A stretch of 21,368 nucleotides of DNA from Pleurotus ostreatus/Saccharomyces cerevisiae fusant (taxonomy: Eukaryota > Opisthokonta). Below are positions 8,968 to 19,337 of the stretch, one piece after another. The translations under genes were made by a program, and so were the position numbers. The notes under the pieces are model-generated. The model saw only the letters and a list, made by a program, of their open reading frames with translations, did not search any database and had not been told where the DNA came from. Position 1 is the first letter of the stretch. Every line of letters begins with the position of its first letter. The stretch spans positions 1-21,368 of the forward strand of contig JAMQCK010000498.1 in NCBI GenBank assembly GCA_024196135.1, given 5' to 3'.

Positions 8968-10998
8968 GCTGGCTGTAGGGCCAGCAGGGATTGTGTAAGC
9001 GGTCGCGTGGATAATGCTGTCTTTCTTGAGTTGCGCGCTGTATACACTCGCTTGCGATGTACCTGTCCTTCCTGTTGTACTCTTATCTGTATGTATGTTT
9101 AATAGAAAATTTACTGCCTGGGAAATATATTCTAGATACATCCCCGAGGTCCATCAAAGGCAGGTGCAGCTGCGAAGGACCAGCTGCTGTCTACCCCTCT
9201 CGCCTATTCTCTCCCTCGATAATCTGTTCATATTGAAGTCCTATGACAGCCTGTCGTGCGAAGGGCCAATACAACGGCCTTAGAGGGCAGAGACTCGATT
9301 TGTCACAACATGCATGCAGCGCTGGCACGTCACGCTTGCTCTTTGCTTTCCTCCTCCATGTCTCATCGGGCTCGATCACCACTCCTTTCTACTTGCAACT
9401 CGTCACTTTCCCCTCGAGCTCTCGAGAGCCCGCCCCGGTCGCGGACATGAACCCGAAAATGCGCATGTCACGGTTCGTCTTGTCACGGTCTCCCACGACC
9501 AATATTCTAAGGCAACCCTTTGCAGGGCGACTCAGACGCTGAAGCCAGCCGGGACCTTGAACCCTCATTGAGTACCATCAAAATGGCTACATCCATCGTC
9601 GAAGAGCGACGTATATACTGCTCGCGCGCCCCCGAGGCTCGAATTCGCGCCCGAGCGTGGGGGCGGGGGAGGGGGGAAATCATGATCGCCAAGGTGGTAC
9701 GTCGATTCCCCTTCGACGCTTTCCACGTACTAAACACCCAACTCTCTTATGGTTCTCTTATCGCGGAAAATCTGATCAGTGACTCCGCCTGCCCATGAGT
9801 CGGCGGCACCGACGTCCACCGTTTCGCATGGGTAAAAAAAGAAGACCGATAATTTCGTTAATGGCGATGACTTCCCAGATCCGAGGCGGCGATGGGGTTC
9901 AATCAAGCGTTCCATGTTACTCACCGCCTCGTTCAAAGCGCACCCGCTGCCAACTGATCACTGGGCGCCTACTGATTTTCCCATCATCTACTTCGGCCCA
10001 CGCCCTTTACGGCACGTCCGCTGCGGCCTGGGAAGTGTGTCGTAATCCGAGGTGCGCGGATGGCAGTGCGACTCATTGCAAGCTCATTGTACGAGGGCGC
10101 ATGGATCTTACAGAAGGGAGATGCGCTCGAGGACCTTGCCAGCTTTATTGCCTTGAAGGCTTGCGTCCCCTTCCCCCCGCGACATCCCATCAAGCCGATG
10201 ACCCCGTCCCCGCCGCCACTGTCGCGTCTCACACAATAAGCGCCACACGCGGTACCGCCAGGACCAGCGCCCCTCCATTGCGATCCCACGCCTTGTATCT
10301 TCTAGAGCCCGGCCGGCGCCCGTTCTGCAGGGTCCCGCCGTCGAAGAGGCCGTACCTCGTGCCGAAGGGGACCGCACCTCGTGCGCATGATGGTGACTGA
10401 CTCCCCTCTCTTTTGTGAAGCACTGCCGAACTGATGGGTTTTCTACCAATAGCCATATTCGCGGAGTTGAACCAAGAGATCCACTGCGCGCCGCACGAGG
10501 CGCCGCTGTGGCGATTTGAATATACTTACAGCATCGAACAATAAGCAAGCGGATCGTTCGCCGCGACGCGGGGGACCCGAGCGCTCCTGCTATCGCAGAA
10601 AATATACCTTTCAGGACAGTAGTCTGACGGGGACGGAAGGACGACCGTCTATCCATCGCCAACCGCTATACGGCCATCTCGTGCCTCGTCTATGTCGCGG
10701 CGGCGGGGGTGCTACAGCAGTCGAGAAAGGCAGAATACCGTGCAAGAATTCGCCGAGAAGCACCCCCCTTCTCGTTGCGATGCGGAGCTCGTCTTTGAAG
10801 CGAGCTGTGCGAAGGGATAAGCGCCAGGATCCGGCAAATGTAGTCCGCCGCTGGGCTCTTTGTGCCGAATCTGGAATATTTTACTCACAATGGTCGGCGC
10901 CTCTTATACTGCAGCGCCCTGCCCAACCTCTCTTTCTTCCCCACCCACCACCACCAACAAGCTTGCCACTCCAGAAGCACCCCAACTCATCGTCCAAG
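8968..10998. other. Intergenic region, 2 kb, no secure gene
   Basis: Starts with an A/T-rich tract after the membrane-protein stop (around 9060-9130) that fits a 3' UTR and polyadenylation zone. The rest holds several overlapping frames of 60-200 codons on both strands; they are Arg/Pro/Ser-rich, lack recognisable domains, and contradict one another. The last 100 bases before 10999 become CT-rich, as expected of the leader of the next plus-strand gene. No pheromone-type ending, tRNA or transposon end was found. Confidence 0.5.
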
Positions 10999-13900
10999 AT
11001 GGACTACCTTGCCATACAAGCAATCGTGCTGGTGGCGAGCTACTCAATCGCCATCTCCCTGCGCGCTGCTGGTCTCGTGGACAACGTCTTCGAGACCACG
11101 ACTGCTGCCTACTGCGTGATGCTCCCGCCCACTAACCTCGCCCTGCACGACAACCCGGTCATCTCTGCCCTCTTGGACGATGCCAGGTTGGACCCCACCC
11201 GTACCCCGACCGCCCCTCCCATCGCCCTCGACTTCAAAGCCATCTTGGTACCCGACCGCGTCGACGTCAAGATCAGTCCCCTGGGCCGTCACCTCCTCAT
11301 CAGCGAGGACGATCTCGAGCATGCCCTGCTCGCCAAGCAGCGCAACGATTATGCGGCGCGGATCGCCGACGAGGTCGCCACTGCCTGGACCTCCTACAAG
11401 GAGCGCCTAATCAGTGACCGCCCATCCGCCACAAAGGACGCACCATGGCTTCAAGCCTCCCCCCTCGGTCTCGCCTCCTACATCCTCGCCCTCGTACGTC
11501 GTTAAGCGCCTGCGCGGTCGCAGACACTGACCGCCCCGCAGATCGTCCTTATCATGACCGTTGTCGTGATCTACGTCCGGCTCTTCCGCCGCAAACCCAC
11601 GCGCCGATTCCCTGCCGCGAAAGCGGAAGTTGAATCCGGGGCCCCGCCGGCGCCGCCGCCTTCCACGTGCGTTTCGCCATCGCTGCCGCTCGCGTGCTCG
11701 CGCTGACCGTTCGTTTTAGTACCGTCGACGACGAGGTGAACACCGACGAGCAGGAAATCAACGACCTTCTTGCCGAATTTCCCGGACCCGCTTATTTCGA
11801 GGAACGCGTCCCCTACGTCGAGATCCTGCCTGTACCTGCCGCAGCAGTACCCGCCGCACCCGCACCCGTTATCCCAGCTCCGATTGCACCAGCTCCTACC
11901 GCGTCCGCGCCGCCTATCGTACAAGCACCCGTCGCACCAGCACCAGTTGCGCCAGCACCAGTCGCGCCAGCACCCGCAGCTCCAACCGCCGTCGCTCCAG
12001 CCGCTGCCGTACCAGCACCCGTCGTCGTACCAGCACCCGTCGTCGCACCCAGTGCCCCCCTCCCCGCTCCGCAAAATCAGCATGTCCAATCCGATGAAGA
12101 TGACGACGACGAGGGTGATGCGGACGACATTCCTCTCAACCCGCCTCAAGTCATCGACTCGTCCAGCACCTCGTCTCCCAACGACTCGGAAGCTTCAAAC
12201 GACCTCGCCGATGACCCCTTACCCTTCGCCCACGATGATTGCCTCTTCGCCACCGATGCGAAGTGCGTGACTTCCTGACCCTTCCCTTCCTGCCATTGAC
12301 AACCATACAGTGAGCCGGCACTTCCTGATAGCGGCCCCGTTGGCAACTCCAACCCTGTCCCTTTCCCCGCCTCCCCGGTTACAGACCACGAGTACGTCGA
12401 TGGCCTTGCTGTACTAGCCGCGCATGCTGACCTATCGCCAGTGAAATCGCCGTGGTAAAGCTGCCTAGCCAGCCGACCGAGACGTCCCATCCTGTCCAAT
12501 CCATCCAACCTACCCCTCCCCTCCCTGAAGCCAGTGTCCTCCCACTGAACTCGTGCGTATGGCTCACGCTGCTAGTTTCCTATTCAACTGACACCCCTCT
12601 CCAGAGCTCGTCCTGAAGTCGACGCTACCCTCCTGGTTGCAAGCACCGACTACAGCATCTTCGACATCGTAGACGAAACCTCGCCCGTCGTGAACCTTCC
12701 CCGCGCCCATCGCGAGGACGAGACCAACGTCGGCCTGTCTCCGGCTCCGCCGCGCGTCACCGACTTCGACGACGCCGCGCTGCAGCCTTCGAGCGTCGGC
12801 GACAGCCTCTTCAGCTTCTTCGACGAGACCTCCCCATCTGCACCCATCGTCAACCTGCCTCGCGCCATCCAGGCGAATGAGGATGATGCCGGCCCCTCTC
12901 CGATTCCGCAGTGCGTAGCGCCCTCGCAAACCTTTTCTTCTGCTGATCGGCCCACAGGGACGTTGCTGCGCCGTACGACGATAATGCTGATTTGTCTAGC
13001 GACGAGTCCGAAGCCGAGAACATCGACGAGCATGAGATGGTCTCCCGCATTCGCGGCATGTTCTCACTTCGCCTAAGCAATGATCCGAGGCACAGGTATG
13101 TCAACGTCGCGCCTTCCTCTACACTCCTTTCTGACTACTTCTCACAGACAAGCGACTCGGATTCTCGTACCCATTGTTGCAAACCCGACAGCATCTCAGG
13201 CCACAGACAGCACAGCATCATCAACATCGCCCCCGCAAATACAGACTCCGCCAGATCTTCCTGTGGACGGGCCAGCTCCACTTGCTGCTACGTATATACC
13301 ATATCCTACGCTCTTTAGTCCGTCTTCTGACCCTCTGACAGCAATGAGTCGTTGGCGCAGTTGCTCAACAATCTACGAAGCAAGCCTGCTCCCTCATCGA
13401 CCGCATCGTATGTTATGCACTTTGCGTCTAATGCATGTGCTGACACCTGCCCAGATCTATCACACACTCGCCTTTGCCTGCAGAGGAGTCCGCGCCATCT
13501 ACAGGGGCACCGTCCGCCAACGATGCTAGCCACCTCGAGTTCCTCACGTCGCGACTCGTGCAGTCCGCTGCGTCCACAGCGACGCAGTCCTACGGCGGGG
13601 TCAATCTCCTGCCCATCCCATTTCCGGACCCCCTGCCAGCCGAAAATGCAGCGGCGCTCGACGTGCGAGATCAGGAACAAGACGCAAGCCCGGCCGTGGA
13701 GGACGACCAGCAGCCTGTGCAAGCTCGGGACGACGCCGAGCCTCGCGAGTGTGATGCGGAGGAGGAAGAGGTGGTCAACGCCCATGTCCCGGATGAAGAG
13801 CCCGCCAAGGCACACATCGAGCCATCGGCCTCCATTTCCGAGCCTCTAGTGCTCCTCCACGAGGGCGCCCCGTCCCTTACACTTCCCGCCACCCACTGTG

Positions 13901-14722
13901 ACTCCCGTCGACCGCAAGAGGGATCGCAAGACGTGCCTCAAGACTGCGAGATACTGTACATCGCCGTGCCACAAGCATCTATCGTTCGTGTTACGCCTCC
14001 TCGGGAGCGTCCGCAAGCACCGTTCACTCGCCCTACGCCTCAGCAGGCGCTATCTCCAGCGCCGGCCATTCGCATCGTGCCTCCTACACCTCCTCTGGAG
14101 GGCCCCCGGTACAGATGCACTTCGCCCGGGTCCGGCGAGGTACCGAATGTCGGCCCCTCCGCTATCAACTTCGTCTGGTTCCAAGCACCTCCGTACGGTA
14201 TCATGCGGGGCAGCCAGCCTGACGGGCTCAACGAGACCTCGCAGGCGCTGGACATTGCTGCCACTCGTCTCGAGGCAAGTGCATTGACTGTGAGAGCCCC
14301 CGCGGCGGCGCTGGCTACGTACCCACGCATCGACGACCTTCAAGAGTGCGACGCTGCATCGTCGAGGTACGCATTGAGGCTGATGTCGACGATCTTGGGC
14401 TGACTCGTTCTACAGCGAGATAGAGATGCCCGTGCACTCGGCTATTAGACTGCCTGATACGACGCCAGCCGTTGCAGAGGCGCACGCCGACACTCCTGCG
14501 CTTCCTCTTCCCAACGCGACACCAAGTGAGGGCATCTGCACCGAGACGTCTTCACCTGCCGAGCATGATCTTCCGGAGCCCGTTCCCACCTTCGAGACGT
14601 CAACACCCACTGCACCCACCACCTCGACCAGCCCGCCAGCTCATGGACGTCGCAAGATGCATCGTGTCAAAGGTGTGAAGACTGTCCTCCAGAGCAACGG
14701 CCCGCGCAACCTTGGGCGGTAG
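10999..14722 (+). CDS. Membrane protein with very long Pro/Ala/acidic tail, unknown function
   Basis: Eleven exons, 3228 nt, 1075 residues. Introns: 11494-11541, 11667-11719, 12263-12310, 12392-12441, 12553-12604, 12911-12957, 13096-13147, 13292-13341, 13408-13454 and 14367-14415. Each has a GTRYGT-like donor and AG acceptor, and all keep the frame. The start gives MDYLAIQAIVLVASYSIAIS, a signal or first membrane segment. A moderately conserved-looking stretch of about 130 residues follows, then a strong hydrophobic segment (ILALIVLIMTVVVIYVRLF, about residues 163-181) and a basic stop-transfer RRKPTRR. The remaining 890 or so residues look disordered: an AP/VP-rich array, acidic blocks (DEDDDDEGDADD, AEEEE), an internal duplication carrying DETSP and VNLPRA, and many Ser/Thr/Pro. 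The frame stays open upstream to 10516, but that part does not look coding. I do not recognise a family. A role as a membrane-tethered scaffold is inference. Confidence 0.85.
11840..12062 (+). repeat. Pro/Ala/Val low-complexity coding repeat
   Basis: A degenerate array of 12-15 bp units encodes runs of APVAP and VPAPV in exon 3 of the 1075-residue membrane protein. Near-identical neighbouring units (GCACCAGTTGCGCCA and variants) around 11935-11975 show tandem expansion. It probably forms an extended polyproline-type spacer on the cytoplasmic side, just after an acidic segment. Copy number is likely variable between strains. Confidence 0.75.
12648..12910 (+). repeat. Internal duplication with DETSP and VNLPRA motifs
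   Basis: Within exon 6 two successive segments of about 37 residues align: one (12648-12759) has SIFDIVDETSP, VVNLPRA, then an ED-containing stretch and LSPAPP; the second (12797-12910) has LFSFFDETSP, IVNLPRA, an EDDAG stretch and PSPIP. Spacing and order of the motifs are preserved. This is the only clearly repeated, non-low-complexity element in the disordered tail, so it may be a short binding motif present twice. Confidence 0.7.
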
Positions 14723-15263
14723 CCGGGCATGAGCGCTGAACATCTCTCGGGCATCTCTCCACCGGCAACGGCCTATACGAACAAGTTCACGCTTCGACGC
14801 GACTCTTGCGGACGTCTCGCTGAGCTCAGCATCGGCTGAGGCACTCAGCTTTGATGGCATCGCACGCGAGCGCGTCTTGTCAGTTCTGCGAAGCAGCCTT
14901 CAGTCAACCTCGCGGGTCAGGCCCTGCGATGGCACTTAGAACCGCGCCAGACTCGTCGCAGGCGCTTCCGGCTCTGCATGTCGGACTCAGTCCGATGCAT
15001 CGCGCGTTGAAGTAGCGTACCGCCTGGACTGCATTGTTTTCTCCCGATTTCATCTCGCGCAGACTATCTTCAGCTTGAGAATTATCCTGTACCCCCCGTC
15101 CCATTAGTATCTTACCTGTCGAGGACCGAGCAAAGTGAATGTGTATATTAGACTGGAAATCCTGCAATATCCTGATTGTGGTCGTGGGTCATGAAAGCAT
15201 GAAAGTACGTAGACAACATCGTCAGTGACAGCAAGTTCGACGAGAGATAACGAATGGTTCTCA
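14723..15263. other. Convergent intergenic region
   Basis: About 540 bases between the 3' ends of the plus-strand membrane-protein gene and the minus-strand F-box gene, so it should hold both 3' UTRs. No open frame of note, no pheromone-type ending and no structured RNA were seen. The right half (15060-15240) is richer in A and T, as fits polyadenylation regions on the minus strand. Confidence 0.6.
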
Positions 15264-18097
15264 TCAGCTAGACAGCCCGCTTGTAGGCAGCGCACCTGAA
15301 CGATGCGTGAGGGCATGCAAATCCCGTTGCATGTTGGTCTGCCACTGCTCGAGCTCTCGGCAGCGATGCCTCAACTGCTCGTTCGACTCCTCGAGCAGGC
15401 GCTGCTGCTGCTCTGCCGCCTGTTTCTCGGCGACAACCCGCTGACTGTGCTTCAGCAGCGCGTTGTGCTTCGCCTGCAGCTTGTCCCGCTCCTGCTCAGC
15501 GTCCTTGAGCTTCTGCGCGAGGCCGAGGTCGACAGCAGCAGACGACGGGCCAGGAGCTTGCGAGAGCTCTTCCAGCCGTCGTTGGAGCTCGAGGATGTGC
15601 TTCTGCTGCTTCTCCGACTGGTCTTCTAGCGCGGCGTGGGCGCGGGTGAGATGGTCCTTCTGCGCCGCAAGCTCATCGTTTGCTCGCTCCGTAGCGGCGA
15701 GCTTCTCAGCAAGGCCTGCATCGCTGCTGACGGCTGATGGCGCTGAAGTCCGCGAGAGCTCCTCGAACCGCCGTCCGAGATCGTGCAGTTTCTTGAATCG
15801 CCCCTCCATGGCCGCGTGAGTCTCTACCAGATGGGTTCTCTGCGCTGCGAGGAAGTCCTTCGCTCGCTCGGCAGCGGCGAGCTTCTGCGCAAGACCAGAT
15901 CCAGAGGCGACGAATGACGCAGTCGGAGCTTGCGAGAGCTCTTCACGTTGCCGTTCGAGCTCGAGGACCCGCTTCAGCTGCTTTTCGGACTGGTCTTCCA
16001 GTTCCGCATGCGCTCTGGCCAGGTGGCCTTTCTGCGCCACGAGCTCGTCGATGCGTAGCTGCATGTCCTGGGTCTTGACCTCGAATCGGGCGTCCAGAGT
16101 CTCGTAGCGCCTACCCAGCTTAGCGTGCTGGCGTTGGAGCTCCGCATGGCGCTGCTCGAGCTCAGTCTTGCCCTCGTCCTGTTCCACTTTGAGTTCGAGC
16201 TGAGCAATGCGCGGCGCGGAGGAAGATGAGGCCGCGAGTGCGCTACTGGTTTGCTGCGGGAGATGAGCGCTGAATACGCTGGTGGACTCAGGCGAAGATG
16301 TCGTGGCGGTAGGCGGGGGATTCTTTGAAGACAAAGTGGTCGCATTATGTGATCTATTCTGTTCGTTCTTCTCCTTCACTGCCTTGGTCGGTGTCGACGT
16401 AGCAGTGCCCGACCGCGCGCCAGCTGGCTTGACCGCAGCGATACGACGCACGTCGAGCTTGACATCCCCCGACGCAGTGGGTAGTATGACCTTCCGGGCC
16501 ACCGCATTCCACGCGTTTGACTGTCGTACGTCGGTCGAGGCATGCAGTAAACGGCAAAGACGGGGAAAGGCCGTCTTCAAGAAGCCTGCCACTTGCTCCA
16601 CGCTATCCGGGTCTATAGGCGAGTCACCCACGTCCAACGTCGTCAAACATGATTGTTTTGACTTCGTCGAATCCGCAGGCTGCCTTGACCAGCGCGCATC
16701 GCGTGAATGGACGACGAGCGCCAAGGTTCGCAATTCTGGGAGCTGATTTGCGAGTGCCGCCGCACATGCCAAGGACGTCCCGGTCCGGTGTGCGTTACTG
16801 AACGTAGAGCTGAGGCGCAGAGTATGCAGCTTCGGCCACCATTTGGCTACAGTCTCGCACTCCTTGAGGGCCAGAGCCACGCCGCGCGACACGTCAAGCG
16901 CTAGCATCTCGAGGCCACCGAAGTCGGCCAGCAGGCTGAGCTGCGACATGCCAAGTGACCAGTCGATGTACGACGGAAGGACGCCTTTCCTGCGCTCTAT
17001 AACCAGCGTCTTCAGTGCCTGAGGGTCGCAGCTCCGCTTGATGGCGATGAGGAGGTCGTGGATTTCGTCGCCCGTGGTGCTCCCGATGTCTTTGAGGATG
17101 ATACTTTGAAGCCATGGGTGGTCTAGGGAGTCGATGATCGTCTGCGATATTCTGACTGAGGGAAATTCCGGTTGCTCGAATGTGACCTCCAGATACCGCA
17201 GTTTACAGAAACCGCCCTTGCGAATGCGAGGAAGGCCGTCCATCGCACTCCCCAGAATCACAATGGATAATTTCTCCAGCTTTTCCACCTGAGCTAGCCC
17301 CTCGATGCCGGCTTTGCTATACGGTGCGGTCAAATCGAGGTCGAAGATGACAGCAGGGGCGCGCGGCATGGATGCCAATTGCGAAGAAAGATCCTCCGCG
17401 CCCTGAATACAGAAGTGTTCAAGTGCACGTAGGCTCTGAAGTACAGTGTGAACGACCTCAGGTGTCGCGCGTAGAACCATGACGGTGTCGATTAAGTCCG
17501 GGAAGAGGCGAGGCCATGCATTGAGGGCGTGTTGTAGATCAGGGGCAGGAGATCCCATGATAATCAACTGACGCACGCAAGGAAGGAGAGAGTCGGGCAA
17601 GCCCCCTCGGCATCCCCTGGGAGCGTGGATATCCTTGGCCAGAGCGTATGGCGGCACAGTCAGGAGCTCGCGGATATCTATGGTGAGCCTGCGCACCAAC
17701 TTGCCGAGAGTCCGTGGTCTGGCGTTTATCGACTCTATGATATTGAGCCATTTCTCGGGGCTCATAGCAGCAGCTGCTCCCTGGCATCTCTTGCCTTTAT
17801 GGTCGTCCTTGGTCTTGTAGCATGCCACGACCATCCCGGACCACAACTTCGGAGTGACAAGCTGAAGGAGGGGTTGCAAGGAGGGTAGTTCATGCCATAG
17901 AACAGAGTTTGCGCAATCCTCCCATGATTTAGAAACGCGGGCCAAACGAGAGAGGGTTCCTCGTGTCGCATACGAGCAGATTCGGTGACATATTTCCGCG
18001 TTCTGAAGCAGGGCTTTCGTGCAGCTGCGGGCGTCGGTCAAGACTCTCGTCGAGGCGGCAGCTTGGCATCCTCTTACCTGCTTCTCTGAACGGTCAT
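15264..18097 (-). CDS. F-box-like / LRR protein with long C-terminal coiled coil
   Basis: Two exons: 18078-18097 (20 nt, MTVQRS) and 15264-18024, separated by a 53-nt intron at 18025-18077 (GTAAGA donor, CTTGAC branch, CGCAG acceptor), giving 926 residues. The start at 18097 places an F-box-like helix set right at the N-terminus: about residues 9-52, ALLQNAEICHRICSYAT through ARVSKSWEDCANSVLWHEL. The F-box is the SKP1-binding part of SCF ubiquitin ligases. Residues about 100-500 are leucine-rich repeat-like (LRALEHFCI, LEKLSIVIL, LRYLEVTF, LKTLVI, LEMLALDV, LHTLRLSS, LRTLALVV), a probable substrate-binding region. A Ser/Thr/Pro linker (about 540-610) leads to a coiled coil of about 300 residues with Gln/Glu-rich heptads. 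The frame is open upstream to 18365, but the intron signals favour the shorter protein. Its tandem paralogue lies 1.2 kb upstream. Substrate unknown. Confidence 0.86.
15400..16060 (-). repeat. Duplicated coiled-coil modules in F-box protein
   Basis: Three successive modules of roughly 70-80 residues share the order EKQxKxxLELxRxxEELSQAP or EELSRTSAP, a Ser/Ala-rich break, GLAxKLAAxERA, then a heptad stretch (AAQKDHLTRAHAALEDQ). The short Ser/Ala/Pro breaks interrupt the coiled coil at regular intervals. The matching DNA is similar enough to show internal duplication, and a version of the same modules is present in the paralogue to the right. Confidence 0.7.
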
Positions 18098-19337
18098 GGC
18101 AGCCTCGCCTAAGCGAGCCACTGCCCCGTTCCGAGTCGTCGCGGTCGGAGACAAGTTCGTGAAATCGACATGCCCGTGCATTATGTATCAGTCCGGGTCT
18201 TGATTCGGGTTCGAATCCCGACATGTTCGCCAGGCAGACCAAGCTCGTAGTTTGGATAATGATTCTCTCCAGATCATCATATGCTAAGCGACAGCGAGGG
18301 ATGTTCACTGGAACAGTGCTGAGATAACTCCTAGTAGTCGTATGTACACTTCCGACCGACTTCATCTACAATATAAAGGAGCAGCAGCTGGGGCCGGCCC
18401 CCATCAATCCAGCACGTGGCGACAAGCGGCGCCCACACAAGTTGTGTCCGCCCGTCATGCCGGCCTGCTGGCGACCTTCGCGCGCCTCCGTACCGCCTGA
18501 TCAAGCGTCTTTTTTGTCGTGCATGCCTACGAGTAAGGCCGATGATGGCAATCAACCACTATATCGCAACGCAGGCTCAGGTCAACGGCCTCCAATCATA
18601 AGTTGACGGCGGGGTGAAGGCATAGTAGGGCTTCTTTTGTCTGGCGGTGTAGCGCGGCTGGCGTGCTCTGGCGAAGATGAAGGCCACCTATTGCGGTACG
18701 CAGGTCAGTCTCTTGAAGCGGGCGGGACTGTTGCCTAATTAATCAGAGAATGCGGCTGCCATCGCTGTCGCCCTCACGCACATAAGTTTTGACCGACCTT
18801 GCAGTCGAAGTAGGCTAATCAAGCATGCGGTCATCCAGAACGGCCGCTTGCACTTACGCTTGCTTGCTAACACGAAGAATGCACAAGCATGAAGGCGAAG
18901 GAATGCAATAATCTCGGGCTTGCAGATACGTATGGTCAAGGATGTCGTATTGGCCACTGACCGCCTTCTCGAAGTAAGGCCAATCTACCACAGTATTTCG
19001 ACGAGAAGTAAGGCCGGTTTTGCGCATCCTTTTTGTACACATGGACTGACAAGGGCACGGCAAGCAATATACAAACGACCTGCAAAGACGTGTGTGCGGT
19101 CCAGTAAGGCTACTGTATTGGCTCGATTATCCGACAGGCTGCGAATAAGGCTCGGTGTCAGTAAGGCCGCTACTGCTTAGGTACCCGTGGCGAAGACACG
19201 GGCTCTCCCGCTTGTACTATCATAATCCAGCCAGAGTTGCACGCCGACGACTCGGGATAGCTCGCAATGGATACAATGATACAAACAACAAGATGGAAAG
19301 CAAGCTCGACCAGTGAGAAGTGCAAAAGTACATAGAA
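18098..19337. other. Intergenic region between the F-box paralogues
   Basis: About 1.2 kb serving as the 5' region of the left copy and the 3' region of the right copy. No gene was recognised. It has a perfect TATAAAGG on the plus strand at about 18373, facing away from the F-box gene and with no credible gene after it. From about 18530 to 19170 it carries a dispersed AGTAAGGC motif, listed separately. CaaX-like endings at 18559-18573 (minus) and 18638-18652 (plus) have stops a few codons before them. Confidence 0.55.
18532..19168 (+). repeat. Dispersed AGTAAGGC motif cluster
   Basis: The octamer AGTAAGGC occurs exactly at 18532, 18973, 19007, 19103 and 19160, with close variants AATAAGGC at 19144 and AGTAGGC at 18809. 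All are in the same orientation, and most are preceded by a CGA or GA step (CTCGAAGTAAGGCC, GACGAGAAGTAAGGCC). Five exact octamers in about 640 bases is far above chance. They may be the conserved core of a decayed tandem repeat, or binding sites. Confidence 0.6.

Noticed and set aside
9088..9102. CaaX-like ending Cys-Met-Tyr-Val-stop on the plus strand, downstream of the seven-pass gene.
   Set aside because: The preceding frame is Cys-rich with no sensible Met start or precursor-like acidic N-terminal part, and the site lies in the presumed 3' UTR.
9795..10400. 201-codon plus-strand frame in the gap before the 1075-residue gene.
   Set aside because: Arg/Pro/Ser-rich with no domain, overlapped by equally long minus-strand frames, and no convincing start context.
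10526..10540. Minus-strand Cys-Ser-Met-Leu-stop, next to a GTAAGT-like donor.
   Set aside because: The frame runs back to a stop without any Met and has no pheromone-like composition.
10516..10998. N-terminal extension of the 1075-residue protein (frame open upstream).
   Set aside because: The composition is basic and irregular, whereas the Met at 10999 begins a hydrophobic N-terminus preceded by a CT-rich leader.
18205..18221. TCGGG-TTCGAAT-CCCGA resembles a tRNA T-arm.
   Set aside because: No matching acceptor stem, D-arm or anticodon stem can be placed at tRNA distances on either strand. It may be chance or a tiny tRNA relic.
18559..18573. CaaX ending Cys-Val-Ala-Ile-stop on the minus strand.
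   Set aside because: An in-frame TGA lies two codons before the Cys, so no precursor can be read without inventing an intron.
18638..18652. CaaX ending Cys-Leu-Ala-Val-stop on the plus strand.
   Set aside because: In-frame TAG four codons upstream of the Cys; no start codon in between.
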